Positions 16,174-25,070 of a DNA stretch of 33,302 nucleotides are shown here, one piece after another. How positions within the stretch are numbered: position 1 is the first letter of the stretch; each line of letters opens with the position of its first letter. The notes under the pieces are model-generated. The model saw only the letters and a list, made by a program, of their open reading frames with translations, searched no databases and had not been told where the DNA came from. The stretch comes from Nitrosomonas sp. (GTDB lineage: Bacteria > Pseudomonadota > Gammaproteobacteria > Burkholderiales > Nitrosomonadaceae): assembly GCA_021582535.1 (NCBI GenBank), contig CP091134.1, forward strand, positions 1,777,088 to 1,810,389. Direction: 5' to 3'. The position numbers and the translations under genes are program-made.

Positions 16174-16935
16174 ATGTTAAAACGAATCCATCCCGGCATT
16201 GTCGCATTAGTAGTTCAGATAATGACTATTCTGACGGTTTATTGGGTCATCCTGTCACAAGCTTTTCCCGGTTTAAGTGTATTTGAATGGAGTTTGGTGC
16301 AAGGGTTATTGGCGGGGTTGTTCAGTTACTTCATCCGCATGCCGGTATGGTGGGTTGCTATTCATTTGGGTTTCATGCCACTGGTTGTTGCCGCATTGGC
16401 ATGGAACATTTCCTCGACATGGTTCCTGGTATTTTTCCTCAGTCTATGGCTGATTTATGGAAAAACCTATAGAACCCAAGTACCGCTGTATCTTTCCAGT
16501 CAACGTGCCAATCAAGCGTTGGAATCGCTACTGCCGGGAAAAGAGCGATTTTCTTTTGCCGATTTGGGCAGCGGGTGCGGCGGTCTATTGAATAATCTAG
16601 CCAGAACACACCAAAACGGCCAGTTTCACGGTATTGAATCAGCTCCCTTACCTTTCTTGATTAGTAAATTAAGAAGCTTTCTGGGTGTTCCAAATTGCAA
16701 AATCGTGTGGGGAGATTTCTGGCAGCAGGATTTCTCGCAATACGATGTCGTTTACGCTTATCTGTCGCCGGTGCCGATGGCGGCGTTATGGGAAAAGGCC
16801 AGCAAGGAAATGCGCCCGGGCAGCCTGCTGATCAGCAATACATTCGCCATTCCCGGTGTTGCCGCGGATAAAAGTATCAAACTCGATGATTTTTCCAATT
16901 CCACGCTATATCTGTGGAAAATTCAGCGTCCGTGA
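16174..16935 (+). CDS. Membrane-anchored class I SAM-dependent methyltransferase
   Basis: This 253-residue protein has four hydrophobic segments in the first 95 residues (about 10-30, 36-54, 58-77, 80-95) followed by a cytoplasmic Rossmann-type methyltransferase domain. The SAM-binding motif I is DLGSGCGG at 130-137, the acidic end of strand 2 is GIESAP, and a later motif reads GDFWQQDFSQYDVVYAY. The motif order (GDFW, Q/L-S-YDVV, LEK-like helix, then RPGSLLISNTF) resembles the FAM173/ATPSCKMT group of membrane-bound lysine methyltransferases, but that assignment is my inference. It lies 18 bases after motB and ends 10 bases before the convergent cysS stop. It has no clear ribosome binding site. 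The substrate is unknown; a membrane protein is likely given the anchor. Confidence 0.82.
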   Translation: MLKRIHPGIVALVVQIMTILTVYWVILSQAFPGLSVFEWSLVQGLLAGLFSYFIRMPVWWVAIHLGFMPLVVAALAWNISSTWFLVFFLSLWLIYGKTYRTQVPLYLSSQRANQALESLLPGKERFSFADLGSGCGGLLNNLARTHQNGQFHGIESAPLPFLISKLRSFLGVPNCKIVWGDFWQQDFSQYDVVYAYLSPVPMAALWEKASKEMRPGSLLISNTFAIPGVAADKSIKLDDFSNSTLYLWKIQRP

Positions 16936-16945
16936 GGTAGGTCCG

Positions 16946-18328
16946 CTACGTGCGGCGCCAAGTCGTTCCTTGCGCACTGTCTTCGAGGATGATGCCTTGT
17001 TGTTGCAGGTTTTTACGAATCGCGTCGGCATCGGAATAGCGGCCCTCTTTGCGCGCGCTGATGCGTTGTTGAATCAGCAGCTCAATGTCATCCGGAGTCA
17101 ATGCATCCGCTGGGCCGGTAGCGATTGCATTTTGCAGATACTCTTGCGGATTTTGCTGTAAAAGTCCGAGTAACCCACCCAGTGTTTTCAGTAACCCGGC
17201 ATTCTCTTTTGCGCCCGATTTATTGATATCGCTCGCCAAATCGAACAAGGCGGCGATTGCATCCGGCGTATTGAAGTCGTCATCCATAGCCACTTTGAAT
17301 CTTTGCGCGTAGGCATTATTCCAGTCAAGCGCTATCGCATTGACCGGTCCGGCATCTTTGAGCGCAATATACAGACGATCCAGCGCAAGCTTGGTGTCTT
17401 TGAGATGTTGATCGGAATAATTCAATGGGCTGCGATAGTGCGCGCGGAGAATAAAGAAGCGCACCACTTCCGGTTGGTAAAATTTCAGAATCTCCCGGAC
17501 AGTGAAGAAGTTACCCAAGGATTTCGACATCTTTTCGTTGTCGACGCGCACGAATCCATTATGCATCCAGTAATTGACAAAAGGATGATCATGCGCGCCT
17601 TCACTTTGCGCGATTTCGTTCTCATGATGCGGGAACTGCAAGTCCTGTCCGCCGCCATGAATATCAAAGTGAATGCCTAGTAACTGTTCGCTCATCGCGG
17701 AGCATTCGATGTGCCAGCCCGGACGCCCCCTGCCCCAAGGAGATTCCCAGAACGGCTCGCCCGGCTTAGCCGATTTCCACAGCACAAAATCCAGCGGGTC
17801 TTTTTTATTGGAATCGATCTCCACACGCTCACCGGCACGCAGGTCGCTCAGGGATTTACCGGAAAGTTTTCCGTAACCGGGAAAATCATGCACGGAGTAA
17901 TACACATCACCATTTTTCGCTGGATAAGCCAAACGTTTTTCCACCAGCGTGCTGATCATTGCGATCATATGCTGTACATAATCGGTCGCACGCGGCTCGT
18001 GGCTCGGCAGCAAAACACCCAACGCGGCCGAATCCTCATTCATCGCCTGAATGAAGCGTTGTGTCAATGTTTCGATCGATTCATTGTTTTCCTGTGCACG
18101 CTTGATAATTTTATCATCAATATCAGTCACATTCCGCACATAACTAACTGCAAAATCATTGGCCTTGAACCAACGGATGACCGTATCGAAAACCACCAAA
18201 ACTCGCGCGTGTCCCAAATGACAATAATCATAAACCGTCATACCGCACACATAAATTTTTACTTTTCCAGGCGTTATTGAAACAAAATCTTGTTTTTCCC
18301 GGGCGATTGAGTTATAAATTTTGAGCAT
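16946..18328 (-). CDS. cysS: Cysteinyl-tRNA synthetase
   Basis: This class I aminoacyl-tRNA synthetase joins cysteine to tRNA-Cys in the cytoplasm. The HIGH motif appears as HLGH and the KMSKS motif is exact ([10 protein letters not shown]). The zinc-binding residues are the N-terminal Cys in YVCGMTVYD, the Cys in WHIECSAM and the His-His-Glu of [12 protein letters not shown] chose the ATG at 18326-18328: it gives 460 residues, the usual length, and puts the first zinc cysteine at position 28 as in E. coli. An upstream ATG at 18361 would add 11 residues, has a weak AAGAAG next to it and cannot be fully excluded. It is convergent with the membrane methyltransferase. Confidence 0.96.
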   Translation of the reverse strand: MLKIYNSIAREKQDFVSITPGKVKIYVCGMTVYDYCHLGHARVLVVFDTVIRWFKANDFAVSYVRNVTDIDDKIIKRAQENNESIETLTQRFIQAMNEDSAALGVLLPSHEPRATDYVQHMIAMISTLVEKRLAYPAKNGDVYYSVHDFPGYGKLSGKSLSDLRAGERVEIDSNKKDPLDFVLWKSAKPGEPFWESPWGRGRPGWHIECSAMSEQLLGIHFDIHGGGQDLQFPHHENEIAQSEGAHDHPFVNYWMHNGFVRVDNEKMSKSLGNFFTVREILKFYQPEVVRFFILRAHYRSPLNYSDQHLKDTKLALDRLYIALKDAGPVNAIALDWNNAYAQRFKVAMDDDFNTPDAIAALFDLASDINKSGAKENAGLLKTLGGLLGLLQQNPQEYLQNAIATGPADALTPDDIELLIQQRISARKEGRYSDADAIRKNLQQQGIILEDSAQGTTWRRT

Positions 18329-18470
18329 AAGGTCGACAGATAAAATTGTAGAGTTAGCCATCTTCTTGATAGAATCTGGCCGTTCCCACGCTATTTGAAA
18401 TAGCCTGCGAGTATAACATAACGTAGGCGCAACGCCCTTACCCGCTACTTGCCAATTAGGATACTTAACT

Positions 18471-19061
18471 ATGCATCGCTGTCAAATTCTGATTTTTTTA
18501 TTGTTAATTACACTGTGCTTGCCCGTTCATGCCGCAGAGCCCCGGGTTGAAATGAAAACCAATTTGGGTAGCATCGTTCTCGAGCTTTACCCGGATAAAG
18601 CACCGAAAACCGTTGAGAATTTTCTGCAATATGTTGAAGATGGATTTTACAAAAATACCGTATTTCACCGTGTGATTGCCGGCTTCATGATTCAAGGCGG
18701 CGGATTCGATACGGCATTGAAGCAAAAACCGGCGCGATCGCCGATCCAAAACGAGGCAGATAACGGTTTAAAAAATGAACCCGGAACCATTGCGATGGCG
18801 CGCACTTCCGATCCGCACTCGGCATCCGCGCAATTTTTCATCAATGTCGCCAATAATGCATTCCTGAATTACAAAGCGCCGAGTCAGAATGGTTACGGAT
18901 ATGCGGTATTCGGTAAGGTGGTTTCCGGCATGGAAGTAGTCAACAAAATTGCATCGCTACCGACCGGATCCGGCGGCCCTTTTGGCGGCGATGTCCCGAA
19001 AAGCAGCGTCGTTATTGAAGATGTGATAAAACTGCCCACGCTTGAGAAAAATACGCAATAA
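18471..19061 (+). CDS. ppiA: Periplasmic peptidyl-prolyl isomerase, cyclophilin type
   Basis: This 196-residue cyclophilin has a signal peptide at 1-21 ([16 protein letters not shown]) and so acts in the periplasm, assisting folding of exported proteins by cis-trans isomerisation at proline. The mature chain has the bacterial short-cyclophilin motifs [14 protein letters not shown] with the active-site Arg and Gln, [13 protein letters not shown], and GYAVFGKV. It lies 29 bases before a second, cytosolic cyclophilin that is clearly a paralogue, so the pair probably arose by tandem duplication and is co-transcribed. The gene name is by family and location. Confidence 0.92.
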   Translation: MHRCQILIFLLLITLCLPVHAAEPRVEMKTNLGSIVLELYPDKAPKTVENFLQYVEDGFYKNTVFHRVIAGFMIQGGGFDTALKQKPARSPIQNEADNGLKNEPGTIAMARTSDPHSASAQFFINVANNAFLNYKAPSQNGYGYAVFGKVVSGMEVVNKIASLPTGSGGPFGGDVPKSSVVIEDVIKLPTLEKNTQ

Positions 19062-19090
19062 CAACAATCATCACTTTACATAGGATAAAT

Positions 19091-19582
19091 ATGGTCAGAT
19101 TACAAACCAATCATGGTGTTATTACGCTTGAACTGGATAGCGAGAAAGCGCCGGAAACCGTGCAGAATTTCTTAAATTACGTGACCAGCGGATTTTACGA
19201 CAACACAATGTTTCATCGTGTTATTGATGACTTTATGATTCAAGGCGGCGGATTTGAACCTGGAATGAAGCAAAAAAAGACACAATCACCTATCCAGAAC
19301 GAAGCTGCCAACGGGCTTAAAAATGATGCGTATACCATCGCGATGGCTCGTACGGCCGATGTTCATTCCGCAACGGCGCAGTTCTTCATCAATGTCACTA
19401 ATAACGGCTTTTTGAATTACAAATCTTCAACGCCGCAGGGTTTCGGTTATTGCGTGTTCGGTAAAGTGATTGAAGGTCAGGATATCGTGGATAAAATCAA
19501 GAAAGTTAAAACCGGTGATTACGCAGGCCACCAGAATGTCCCACTTGAAAATGTCATCATCGAAAAAGCCGAAGTGATTTAA
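19091..19582 (+). CDS. ppiB: Cytosolic peptidyl-prolyl isomerase B, cyclophilin type
   Basis: This 163-residue cyclophilin without a signal peptide is close in length to E. coli PpiB (164). It has [14 protein letters not shown], the [13 protein letters not shown] segment and [13 protein letters not shown], so catalytic residues are intact. It follows the exported paralogue by 29 bases and shares long stretches of similar sequence with it. TAGGAT upstream of the ATG is a fair ribosome binding site. The role is general protein folding in the cytoplasm. Confidence 0.95.
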   Translation: MVRLQTNHGVITLELDSEKAPETVQNFLNYVTSGFYDNTMFHRVIDDFMIQGGGFEPGMKQKKTQSPIQNEAANGLKNDAYTIAMARTADVHSATAQFFINVTNNGFLNYKSSTPQGFGYCVFGKVIEGQDIVDKIKKVKTGDYAGHQNVPLENVIIEKAEVI

Positions 19583-19608
19583 CCGCAATCCGGCAGCCGC
19601 TTATCGCG

Positions 19609-19634
19609 CTGACATAGCGCCCTGACATAGCGCC
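19609..19634. repeat. Perfect 13-bp tandem duplication at the metZ stop
   Basis: CTGACATAGCGCC occurs twice head-to-tail (19609-19621 and 19622-19634), ending exactly at the base before the metZ stop codon. It is probably a recent slippage duplication in the ppiB/metZ convergent space and gives a variable-number site. Confidence 0.85.
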
Positions 19635-20813
19635 TTATGCCAGCAACCCGCGCTGCAAATCAGCTTGCAGATCCTGCACCGCTTCAAGCCCCACCGCAAT
19701 ACGCAACAATCCATCGGTGATACCGGCAGCATCCCGTGCTTCCTGGCTGATACGCGCATGGGTTGTTGTGGCCGGGTGGGTCAGCGTGCTTTTCGCATCG
19801 CCCAGATTAGCCGTAATCGATATCAATCGCGTCGAATCGATGACACGCCAAGCGGCTTCCTTACCGCCCTTGACTTCAAACGTCACAATCCCGCCACCGG
19901 ATTTTTGCTGACGTTGTGCTAATGCATGCTGCGGATGCGAGGCTAAGCCGGGATAAAAAACACGCGTCACATTCGATTGTGTCTCAAGCCATTGCGCCAT
20001 CTGCAACGCATTTGACGAGTGCGCTTCTATACGTAATTTGAGTGTTTCCAACCCCTTCAGTATTACCCAGGCATTGAAGGCACTGAGTGTCGGCCCGGCA
20101 GTGCGCAGGAATCCATAGATTCCGCCATCCATCAATAATTCGCGCTTACCGAGCACAGCACCGCCCAATACTCTGCCCTGCCCGTCCAAATATTTGGTCG
20201 CGGAATGAATAACGATGTCAGCGCCTAACTCAAGTGGTTTCTGCAAAATGGGAGTACAAAAACAATTATCGACCACCAGCCAAACACCAGCTTTCTTGGC
20301 AATTTTACTCAGTTCCGCGATATCGGAGATTTCCGTTAACGGATTAGACGGTGTTTCCAGAAAAAACAGCTTGGTATTAGGTTGTATCGCGGCTTGCCAT
20401 GACTGCGCATCGGTCGCCGATACGAAAGTCGTGTCTATATTGAAACGCTTCAATATGTTATTGAATAAATTGACTGTCGCGCCAAATAAACTGCGTGATG
20501 CGACGATATGGTCGCCCGCCGACAATAACCCCATCGTGCAAGCCAATATTGCCGACATGCCGGAAGAAGTTGCGATGCAGGCTTCGGCTCCTTCCAATGC
20601 GGCCAGCCGTTCCTCAAACGCAGTGACGGTGGGATTGGTGAACCTGGAATAGATGTTACCCGGCTCGTTGCCGGAAAATCGCGCGGCCGCTTGAGCGGCG
20701 CTTTCAAAAACGAAACTGGAAGTCAGATACATGGCTTCGGAGTGTTCGTTGAATTGACTGCGATGAACTCCGGTGTGGAGCGCCAGCGTTTCAGGCTGTA
20801 AATGATCAGACAT
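19635..20813 (-). CDS. metZ: O-succinylhomoserine sulfhydrylase
   Basis: This 392-residue PLP enzyme of the Cys/Met metabolism family forms homocysteine from O-succinylhomoserine and sulphide, the direct sulphhydrylation route to methionine. The PLP lysine is K207 in HSATKYLDGQ. Other family motifs are YSRFTNPT (phosphate contact), SSGMSAI, and the substrate-site loop ETPSNP. Placement directly after purF on the same strand (124 bases apart) is the usual betaproteobacterial arrangement for metZ and separates it from metB/metC, cystathionine enzymes of the same fold. AAGG sits about nine bases before the ATG. The 13-bp tandem repeat touches its stop. Confidence 0.93.
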   Translation of the reverse strand: MSDHLQPETLALHTGVHRSQFNEHSEAMYLTSSFVFESAAQAAARFSGNEPGNIYSRFTNPTVTAFEERLAALEGAEACIATSSGMSAILACTMGLLSAGDHIVASRSLFGATVNLFNNILKRFNIDTTFVSATDAQSWQAAIQPNTKLFFLETPSNPLTEISDIAELSKIAKKAGVWLVVDNCFCTPILQKPLELGADIVIHSATKYLDGQGRVLGGAVLGKRELLMDGGIYGFLRTAGPTLSAFNAWVILKGLETLKLRIEAHSSNALQMAQWLETQSNVTRVFYPGLASHPQHALAQRQQKSGGGIVTFEVKGGKEAAWRVIDSTRLISITANLGDAKSTLTHPATTTHARISQEARDAAGITDGLLRIAVGLEAVQDLQADLQRGLLA

Positions 20814-20937
20814 AAGATGAACCTTGAGCGAAAACGATATTGATAGAGATCAGGAAAAGTTTATTACGAATAGAAATTAACCGGCCAATAGCAAGACTCA
20901 AAATGACATGATGGTTATTGAATGCCCTGCTCAGTTG

Positions 20938-22458
20938 CTATTCGGAAAAAACCAAACTCAAATCCAATTGTGTATTGAGTTTAGTCTGTAATACCGAATG
21001 ATTGGAATTCCGCTGTAATTCCAGGGTTTGTAAATATTCGGGAGTAATATCCCCGGTTATGTAGTTACCGTTGAAACATGAAGTTTCAAAACTTTTAACC
21101 GCAGGCAATACTTTTGAGACAGCGTGATTTAATGCCTCCAAGTCTTGAAAAATCAAAAAGTCCGCGCCAATTTCATTACAAATCTCTTCTGTCGTGCGAC
21201 CGGTCGCGATCAATTCCTGGCGCGTCGGCATGTCGATACCATATACATTCGGATATCGCACCGGCGGAGCTGCGGAAGCAAAGTAAATTTTATTCGCGCC
21301 CGCCTCGCGCGCCATCTGAACAATTTCCCGGCTCGTCGTGCCGCGAACGATGGAATCGTCCACCAACATAACATTCTTGCCGCGAAATTCGATACTCATG
21401 GCATTCAGTTTCTGCCGCACGGATTTACGCCGCTGCTGCTGGCCCGGCATGATGAAAGTGCGGCCGACATAGCGATTCTTGACAAACCCTTCACGAAAAT
21501 CAACGCCTAAACTGTTGGCAAGCTGTAAGGCGCTGGGGCGGCTGGAATCGGGAATCGGGATGACCACGTCAATGTCCAAATGATGCATGGTATTCCTGAT
21601 TTTCTCAGCCAGATGCTCTCCCATGTTTAACCGTGTTTCGTAAACTGAGATACCGTCAATGACGGAATCGGGCCGGGCCAAATAAACATATTCAAAAATG
21701 CAAGGATTCAACGAAGCATTGGGGGCACACTGCTTATTGTAGAAATTGCCGTCTTCATCGATAAAAATGGCTTCCCCGGGCTGTATATCGCGTATCAATT
21801 TAAAACCCAGCGTATCCAGCGCCACACTTTCCGATGCGATCAGGTATTCATTGCCCAATTCATTTTCTGCGGTACCGAAAACCAATGGCCGTATGCCATA
21901 GGGATCGCGGAAAGCTAACAATCCATACCCTGCGATCATCGCCACCACCGCATAAGCGCCTTTGCAGCGTTTATGAACACCGGCCACCGCAGCAAAAATA
22001 GTCGCAGGATCGAGCTGGCAATTGCGCGTGCTTTCCTGCAACTCATGCGCCAGCACATTGAGCAGAACTTCCGAGTCGGAATTGGTGTTCACATGCCGCA
22101 GATCGGTTCTGAACAATTCTTGATTCAGTTGTTCCGCATTGGTTAAATTGCCGTTATGGCTTAATACGATTCCGAATGGCGAGTTGACATAAAAAGGCTG
22201 CGCCTCGGCTGATGAGTTAGCCGATCCGGCGGTCGGATAGCGCACATGTCCGATACCGATATTACCTGCCAATGCACGCATGTTTCTGGTGCGAAATACA
22301 TCACGCACCAAACCCAAACCTTTATGCATGTGAAAGGTATTCCCTTGCGCTGTTACAATGCCGCTTGCATCCTGCCCGCGATGCTGCAACATGAGCAACC
22401 CATCATAAAGTAACTGATTGGCGGGTGATTTTGCAACAATGCCGAGAATTCCACACAT
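20938..22458 (-). CDS. purF: Amidophosphoribosyltransferase
   Basis: This is the first committed enzyme of purine synthesis: it transfers the glutamine amide to PRPP, giving 5-phosphoribosylamine. The chain has 506 residues, like E. coli PurF (505). Cys2 directly after the initiator Met (MCGILGI) is the N-terminal nucleophile of the glutaminase domain, so no propeptide is removed. The PRPP-binding site is [16 protein letters not shown] in the C-terminal phosphoribosyltransferase domain. GGAG stands about eight bases before the ATG. cvpA, normally just upstream of purF, is absent here; instead a MITE-like element begins 21 bases upstream and must supply or flank the promoter. Confidence 0.97.
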   Translation of the reverse strand: MCGILGIVAKSPANQLLYDGLLMLQHRGQDASGIVTAQGNTFHMHKGLGLVRDVFRTRNMRALAGNIGIGHVRYPTAGSANSSAEAQPFYVNSPFGIVLSHNGNLTNAEQLNQELFRTDLRHVNTNSDSEVLLNVLAHELQESTRNCQLDPATIFAAVAGVHKRCKGAYAVVAMIAGYGLLAFRDPYGIRPLVFGTAENELGNEYLIASESVALDTLGFKLIRDIQPGEAIFIDEDGNFYNKQCAPNASLNPCIFEYVYLARPDSVIDGISVYETRLNMGEHLAEKIRNTMHHLDIDVVIPIPDSSRPSALQLANSLGVDFREGFVKNRYVGRTFIMPGQQQRRKSVRQKLNAMSIEFRGKNVMLVDDSIVRGTTSREIVQMAREAGANKIYFASAAPPVRYPNVYGIDMPTRQELIATGRTTEEICNEIGADFLIFQDLEALNHAVSKVLPAVKSFETSCFNGNYITGDITPEYLQTLELQRNSNHSVLQTKLNTQLDLSLVFSE

Positions 22459-22478
22459 AGAAATGCTCCGTTAATTTT

Positions 22479-22621
22479 GGAAGCGCTGATTAATTGACTG
22501 TATGAGTGAATTGCTTCGTTGCACAGTACTCACTCCCTTGCCTATCAGATAGATAGGTCCCGGTTGTTGCGTTCCGTGCGCCTCGCACTTCATCGCGTTC
22601 GTTGAATTAATCAGCGCTTCC
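22479..22621. mobile_element. MITE-like element with 17-18 bp terminal inverted repeats
   Basis: A 143-base stretch is bounded by GGAAGCGCTGATTAATTG (22479-22496) and GAATTAATCAGCGCTTCC (22604-22621), inverse complements in 17 of 18 positions. It has no coding frame. The inside contains a small central palindrome CCTATC/GATAGG. No certain target-site duplication is visible. A one-base variant of the end occurs alone at 6153-6170, showing that the sequence is repeated in this genome. These features fit a miniature inverted-repeat element moved by a transposase encoded elsewhere; its ends do not match those of the IS5-family element at 32705. Confidence 0.72.
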
Positions 22622-22658
22622 CTAAGACCCCTTTTTATTTTTCTTAACAGAGACCTGA

Positions 22659-23504
22659 ATGGATGATCCGCGCACGATAGTGACTAACGTTCGCTCAATT
22701 TTTTCCTTGCCTGATGTTGTGGTTCGAGTGAATGATCTGATCGACTCCGGAGAAGCAACCAATACTGAACTGGAGCGTGTTATTGCAAGCGATCCCGCAT
22801 TGACGGCAAAGATATTGAAATTTGCCAATAGCAGCTATTTTGGTTTTTCCGGAAAAGTGGAAACCGTATTAAAAGCGATTGCCATTATCGGACATAAAGA
22901 ACTGCGCAATCTGGTTCTTGCCACATCCGTGACTTCTACATTCAAGGATATTCCCCCCGAGCTGGTGGACATGGACACCTTCTGGAATCACAGTATCACT
23001 TGCGGTGTCACTGCGCGCTTATTGGCTTCCAGTGTCGATAGCCGGGAGCGTTTTTTTATCGCCGGATTGTTGCATAGCGTGGGGCGGTTAATTCTTTTCA
23101 GTCAATATCCGAAGGAGTCGGCTCAAGTATTGAGTTGCATGAATCAGGGCGAGGATGCGGCAATCCAGGCGGAGCGCAAGATCTTCGGTTTTACCCATGC
23201 GCAACTAGGTGCTGAACTGCTGAAACAATGGAAATTACCGGTCAATATCTGCAAGATGGTTGAGTATCAATTCAATCCGATGCAAGAAAAGGAATTCCAG
23301 TATGACGCCAGCACTTTGTGTGCGGCAGTTAATATTGCCAGTTATATTCAACCTTGTACCAACCAACCGGTAGAACACGAAGAAACCATCTCCGATCGCG
23401 CACTTCAGGCCTGGAGTTTTCTTGGTTTATCGGTTGAAATTGTCGAGTCGGTAATGACGGTAGCGAAATTGCAAGTCATCGAAGTATTTAACGCCATACG
23501 CTAG
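22659..23504 (+). CDS. HDOD domain signalling protein
   Basis: This 281-residue protein consists almost only of an HDOD domain (about residues 14-215). The start LPDVVVRVNDLIDSG, SDPALTAKILKFANSSYFG and TVLKAIAIIGHKELRNLVLA are the family landmarks. The HD-type metal pair is lost: residues 139-140 are His-Ser in AGLLHSVGRL, as expected for HDOD proteins, which are regulatory rather than phosphohydrolase. Its ribosome binding site is weak (AGAGA). The MITE-like element ends 38 bases before its start. It is followed by an EAL-HDOD gene and pilT-pilU on the same strand, which suggests signalling linked to pilus or surface behaviour. Confidence 0.88.
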   Translation: MDDPRTIVTNVRSIFSLPDVVVRVNDLIDSGEATNTELERVIASDPALTAKILKFANSSYFGFSGKVETVLKAIAIIGHKELRNLVLATSVTSTFKDIPPELVDMDTFWNHSITCGVTARLLASSVDSRERFFIAGLLHSVGRLILFSQYPKESAQVLSCMNQGEDAAIQAERKIFGFTHAQLGAELLKQWKLPVNICKMVEYQFNPMQEKEFQYDASTLCAAVNIASYIQPCTNQPVEHEETISDRALQAWSFLGLSVEIVESVMTVAKLQVIEVFNAIR

Positions 23505-23643
23505 CGATCATAAAACCATAAAGTTTCATCTTAATTCAATTATTTCATCATGTTATTCCCATAAAACAAAAGCTCAAGTTGATCCAATCCGGGACGATAA
23601 ACAAAAATCAGCAGGACAGCGTAAAGTTACAGGAGCAGATGGG

Positions 23644-24885
23644 ATGGAAGTGTATCTAGGCAGATTGCCGATCCTTGATAACAAACAGAATTTGGTGGCA
23701 TATGAGCTTTTATTTCGCTCCGATCAACACAATGTCGTTACGATAACCGATAACTCCGCAGCCTCCGCAAATGTCATTATCGATACCTATGGTCAGCTGG
23801 GGATAGAGAATGTCATCGGTAAGCGGCGCGGTTTTATCAAAGTGGATGACAAGTTGCTGCTTAACGATACCATTTGCATGCTGCCCAAAAAACATGTCGT
23901 GCTGGAAATTTTAAGAAGCGTGGACATTAACGATGAGATCATTCAACGCTGCTCCTTTCTAAAGCAAAAGGGCTATCAGCTGGCACTTTCCAATGTGACC
24001 CACCTGGATGCGCGATTTGATCGCATCATGCCGCTCATCAATGTAGTGAAGATCAATATTACGGCACTGAGCCAGCAGGATTTGCTGAGCCTGGTGAAGA
24101 GATTAAGACGCTGGCCGGTGCTGCTGTTAGCCGAGAAAGTTGAAAGTCAGGAAATCGCCAGAAACTGCATTGCGTTGAATTTCCAAATGCTGCAAGGATT
24201 CTATTTTGCAAAACCGGAGATTATTTCGGGAAAACGGATCGATCCATCCAAACTATCTTTATTGAAGCTTTTGTTGCTGGTGGTCAGGGACAGTGAAGTG
24301 GGTGACATTGAAAACGAACTCAAATATCAGCCCGGTTTGAGCTATAACCTGCTGCGCATGGTGAATTCGGCTGCCAACGGCTTGCCGAGCACGATTAACT
24401 CGATCAAGCGGGCCATCATGATTCTGGGCCGTAAACAGCTGCAACGCTGGGTGCAGATTCTGCTCTACGCCGCCAAGCAAAGGGACGGCGGCACTTCCGA
24501 TGCCTTGATGCAAACAGCAACTGTGCGAGGCAAATTATTGGAGTCGATTGCCATCGCGGATCGCCCGCATGATAAGAATCACCAGGATCGCGCGTTTATG
24601 GTCGGTGTTTTGTCATTGCTGGATACGTTACTGGGAATCGAAATGTCCGAGCTCGTCGGTACCCTCAGTATACAAAAAGACATGAGCGAAGCCTTGCTGA
24701 CCCGCCGCGGATCGCTTGGATACCAACTTGCATTGATCGAGGCGTATGAAAAAGGTGAATCCGAAATGGTTCTGTCGATGTTGCCGGAACTAGGATTTCT
24801 TAGCATGGAAGAATTCATCCGGCTGGAACTGGAAGCCACAGCCTGGGCTCACCGCATCACCGATGCCGTCAATCAGACGGCATAG
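23644..24885 (+). CDS. EAL-HDOD (YuxH-type) signalling protein with degenerate EAL domain
   Basis: This 413-residue protein has an N-terminal EAL-like domain (about 1-200) fused to an HDOD domain (about 205-400). The EAL signature is replaced by YELLFRS at residues 20-26 and most metal-binding acids of active cyclic-di-GMP phosphodiesterases are missing, although LLAEKVES and QGFYFAKP at the C-terminal end of the barrel are kept. Enzymatic activity is therefore unlikely; ligand binding or protein contacts are more plausible. AGGAG is eight bases before the ATG. It lies 139 bases after a stand-alone HDOD gene and 185 bases before pilT, on the same strand. A role in setting pilus retraction in response to second-messenger levels is an inference from context. 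Confidence 0.9.
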   Translation: MEVYLGRLPILDNKQNLVAYELLFRSDQHNVVTITDNSAASANVIIDTYGQLGIENVIGKRRGFIKVDDKLLLNDTICMLPKKHVVLEILRSVDINDEIIQRCSFLKQKGYQLALSNVTHLDARFDRIMPLINVVKINITALSQQDLLSLVKRLRRWPVLLLAEKVESQEIARNCIALNFQMLQGFYFAKPEIISGKRIDPSKLSLLKLLLLVVRDSEVGDIENELKYQPGLSYNLLRMVNSAANGLPSTINSIKRAIMILGRKQLQRWVQILLYAAKQRDGGTSDALMQTATVRGKLLESIAIADRPHDKNHQDRAFMVGVLSLLDTLLGIEMSELVGTLSIQKDMSEALLTRRGSLGYQLALIEAYEKGESEMVLSMLPELGFLSMEEFIRLELEATAWAHRITDAVNQTA

Positions 24886-25070
24886 AAACCGATGTAATGC
24901 TTATAACCGTTGACCTGAAAAAGCCTGAATTTCTAAACCAGCCGCATTCAATTTTTTATTGACCCCATCCGTTAACAAGCGGGTTGATTCAGGTTCTGAT
25001 CCTTACGTCCGGTCAATTCTTATTCAAATGTTTCACGTTACATTTCGCATTGTCACAAGAGGGTGTCACT

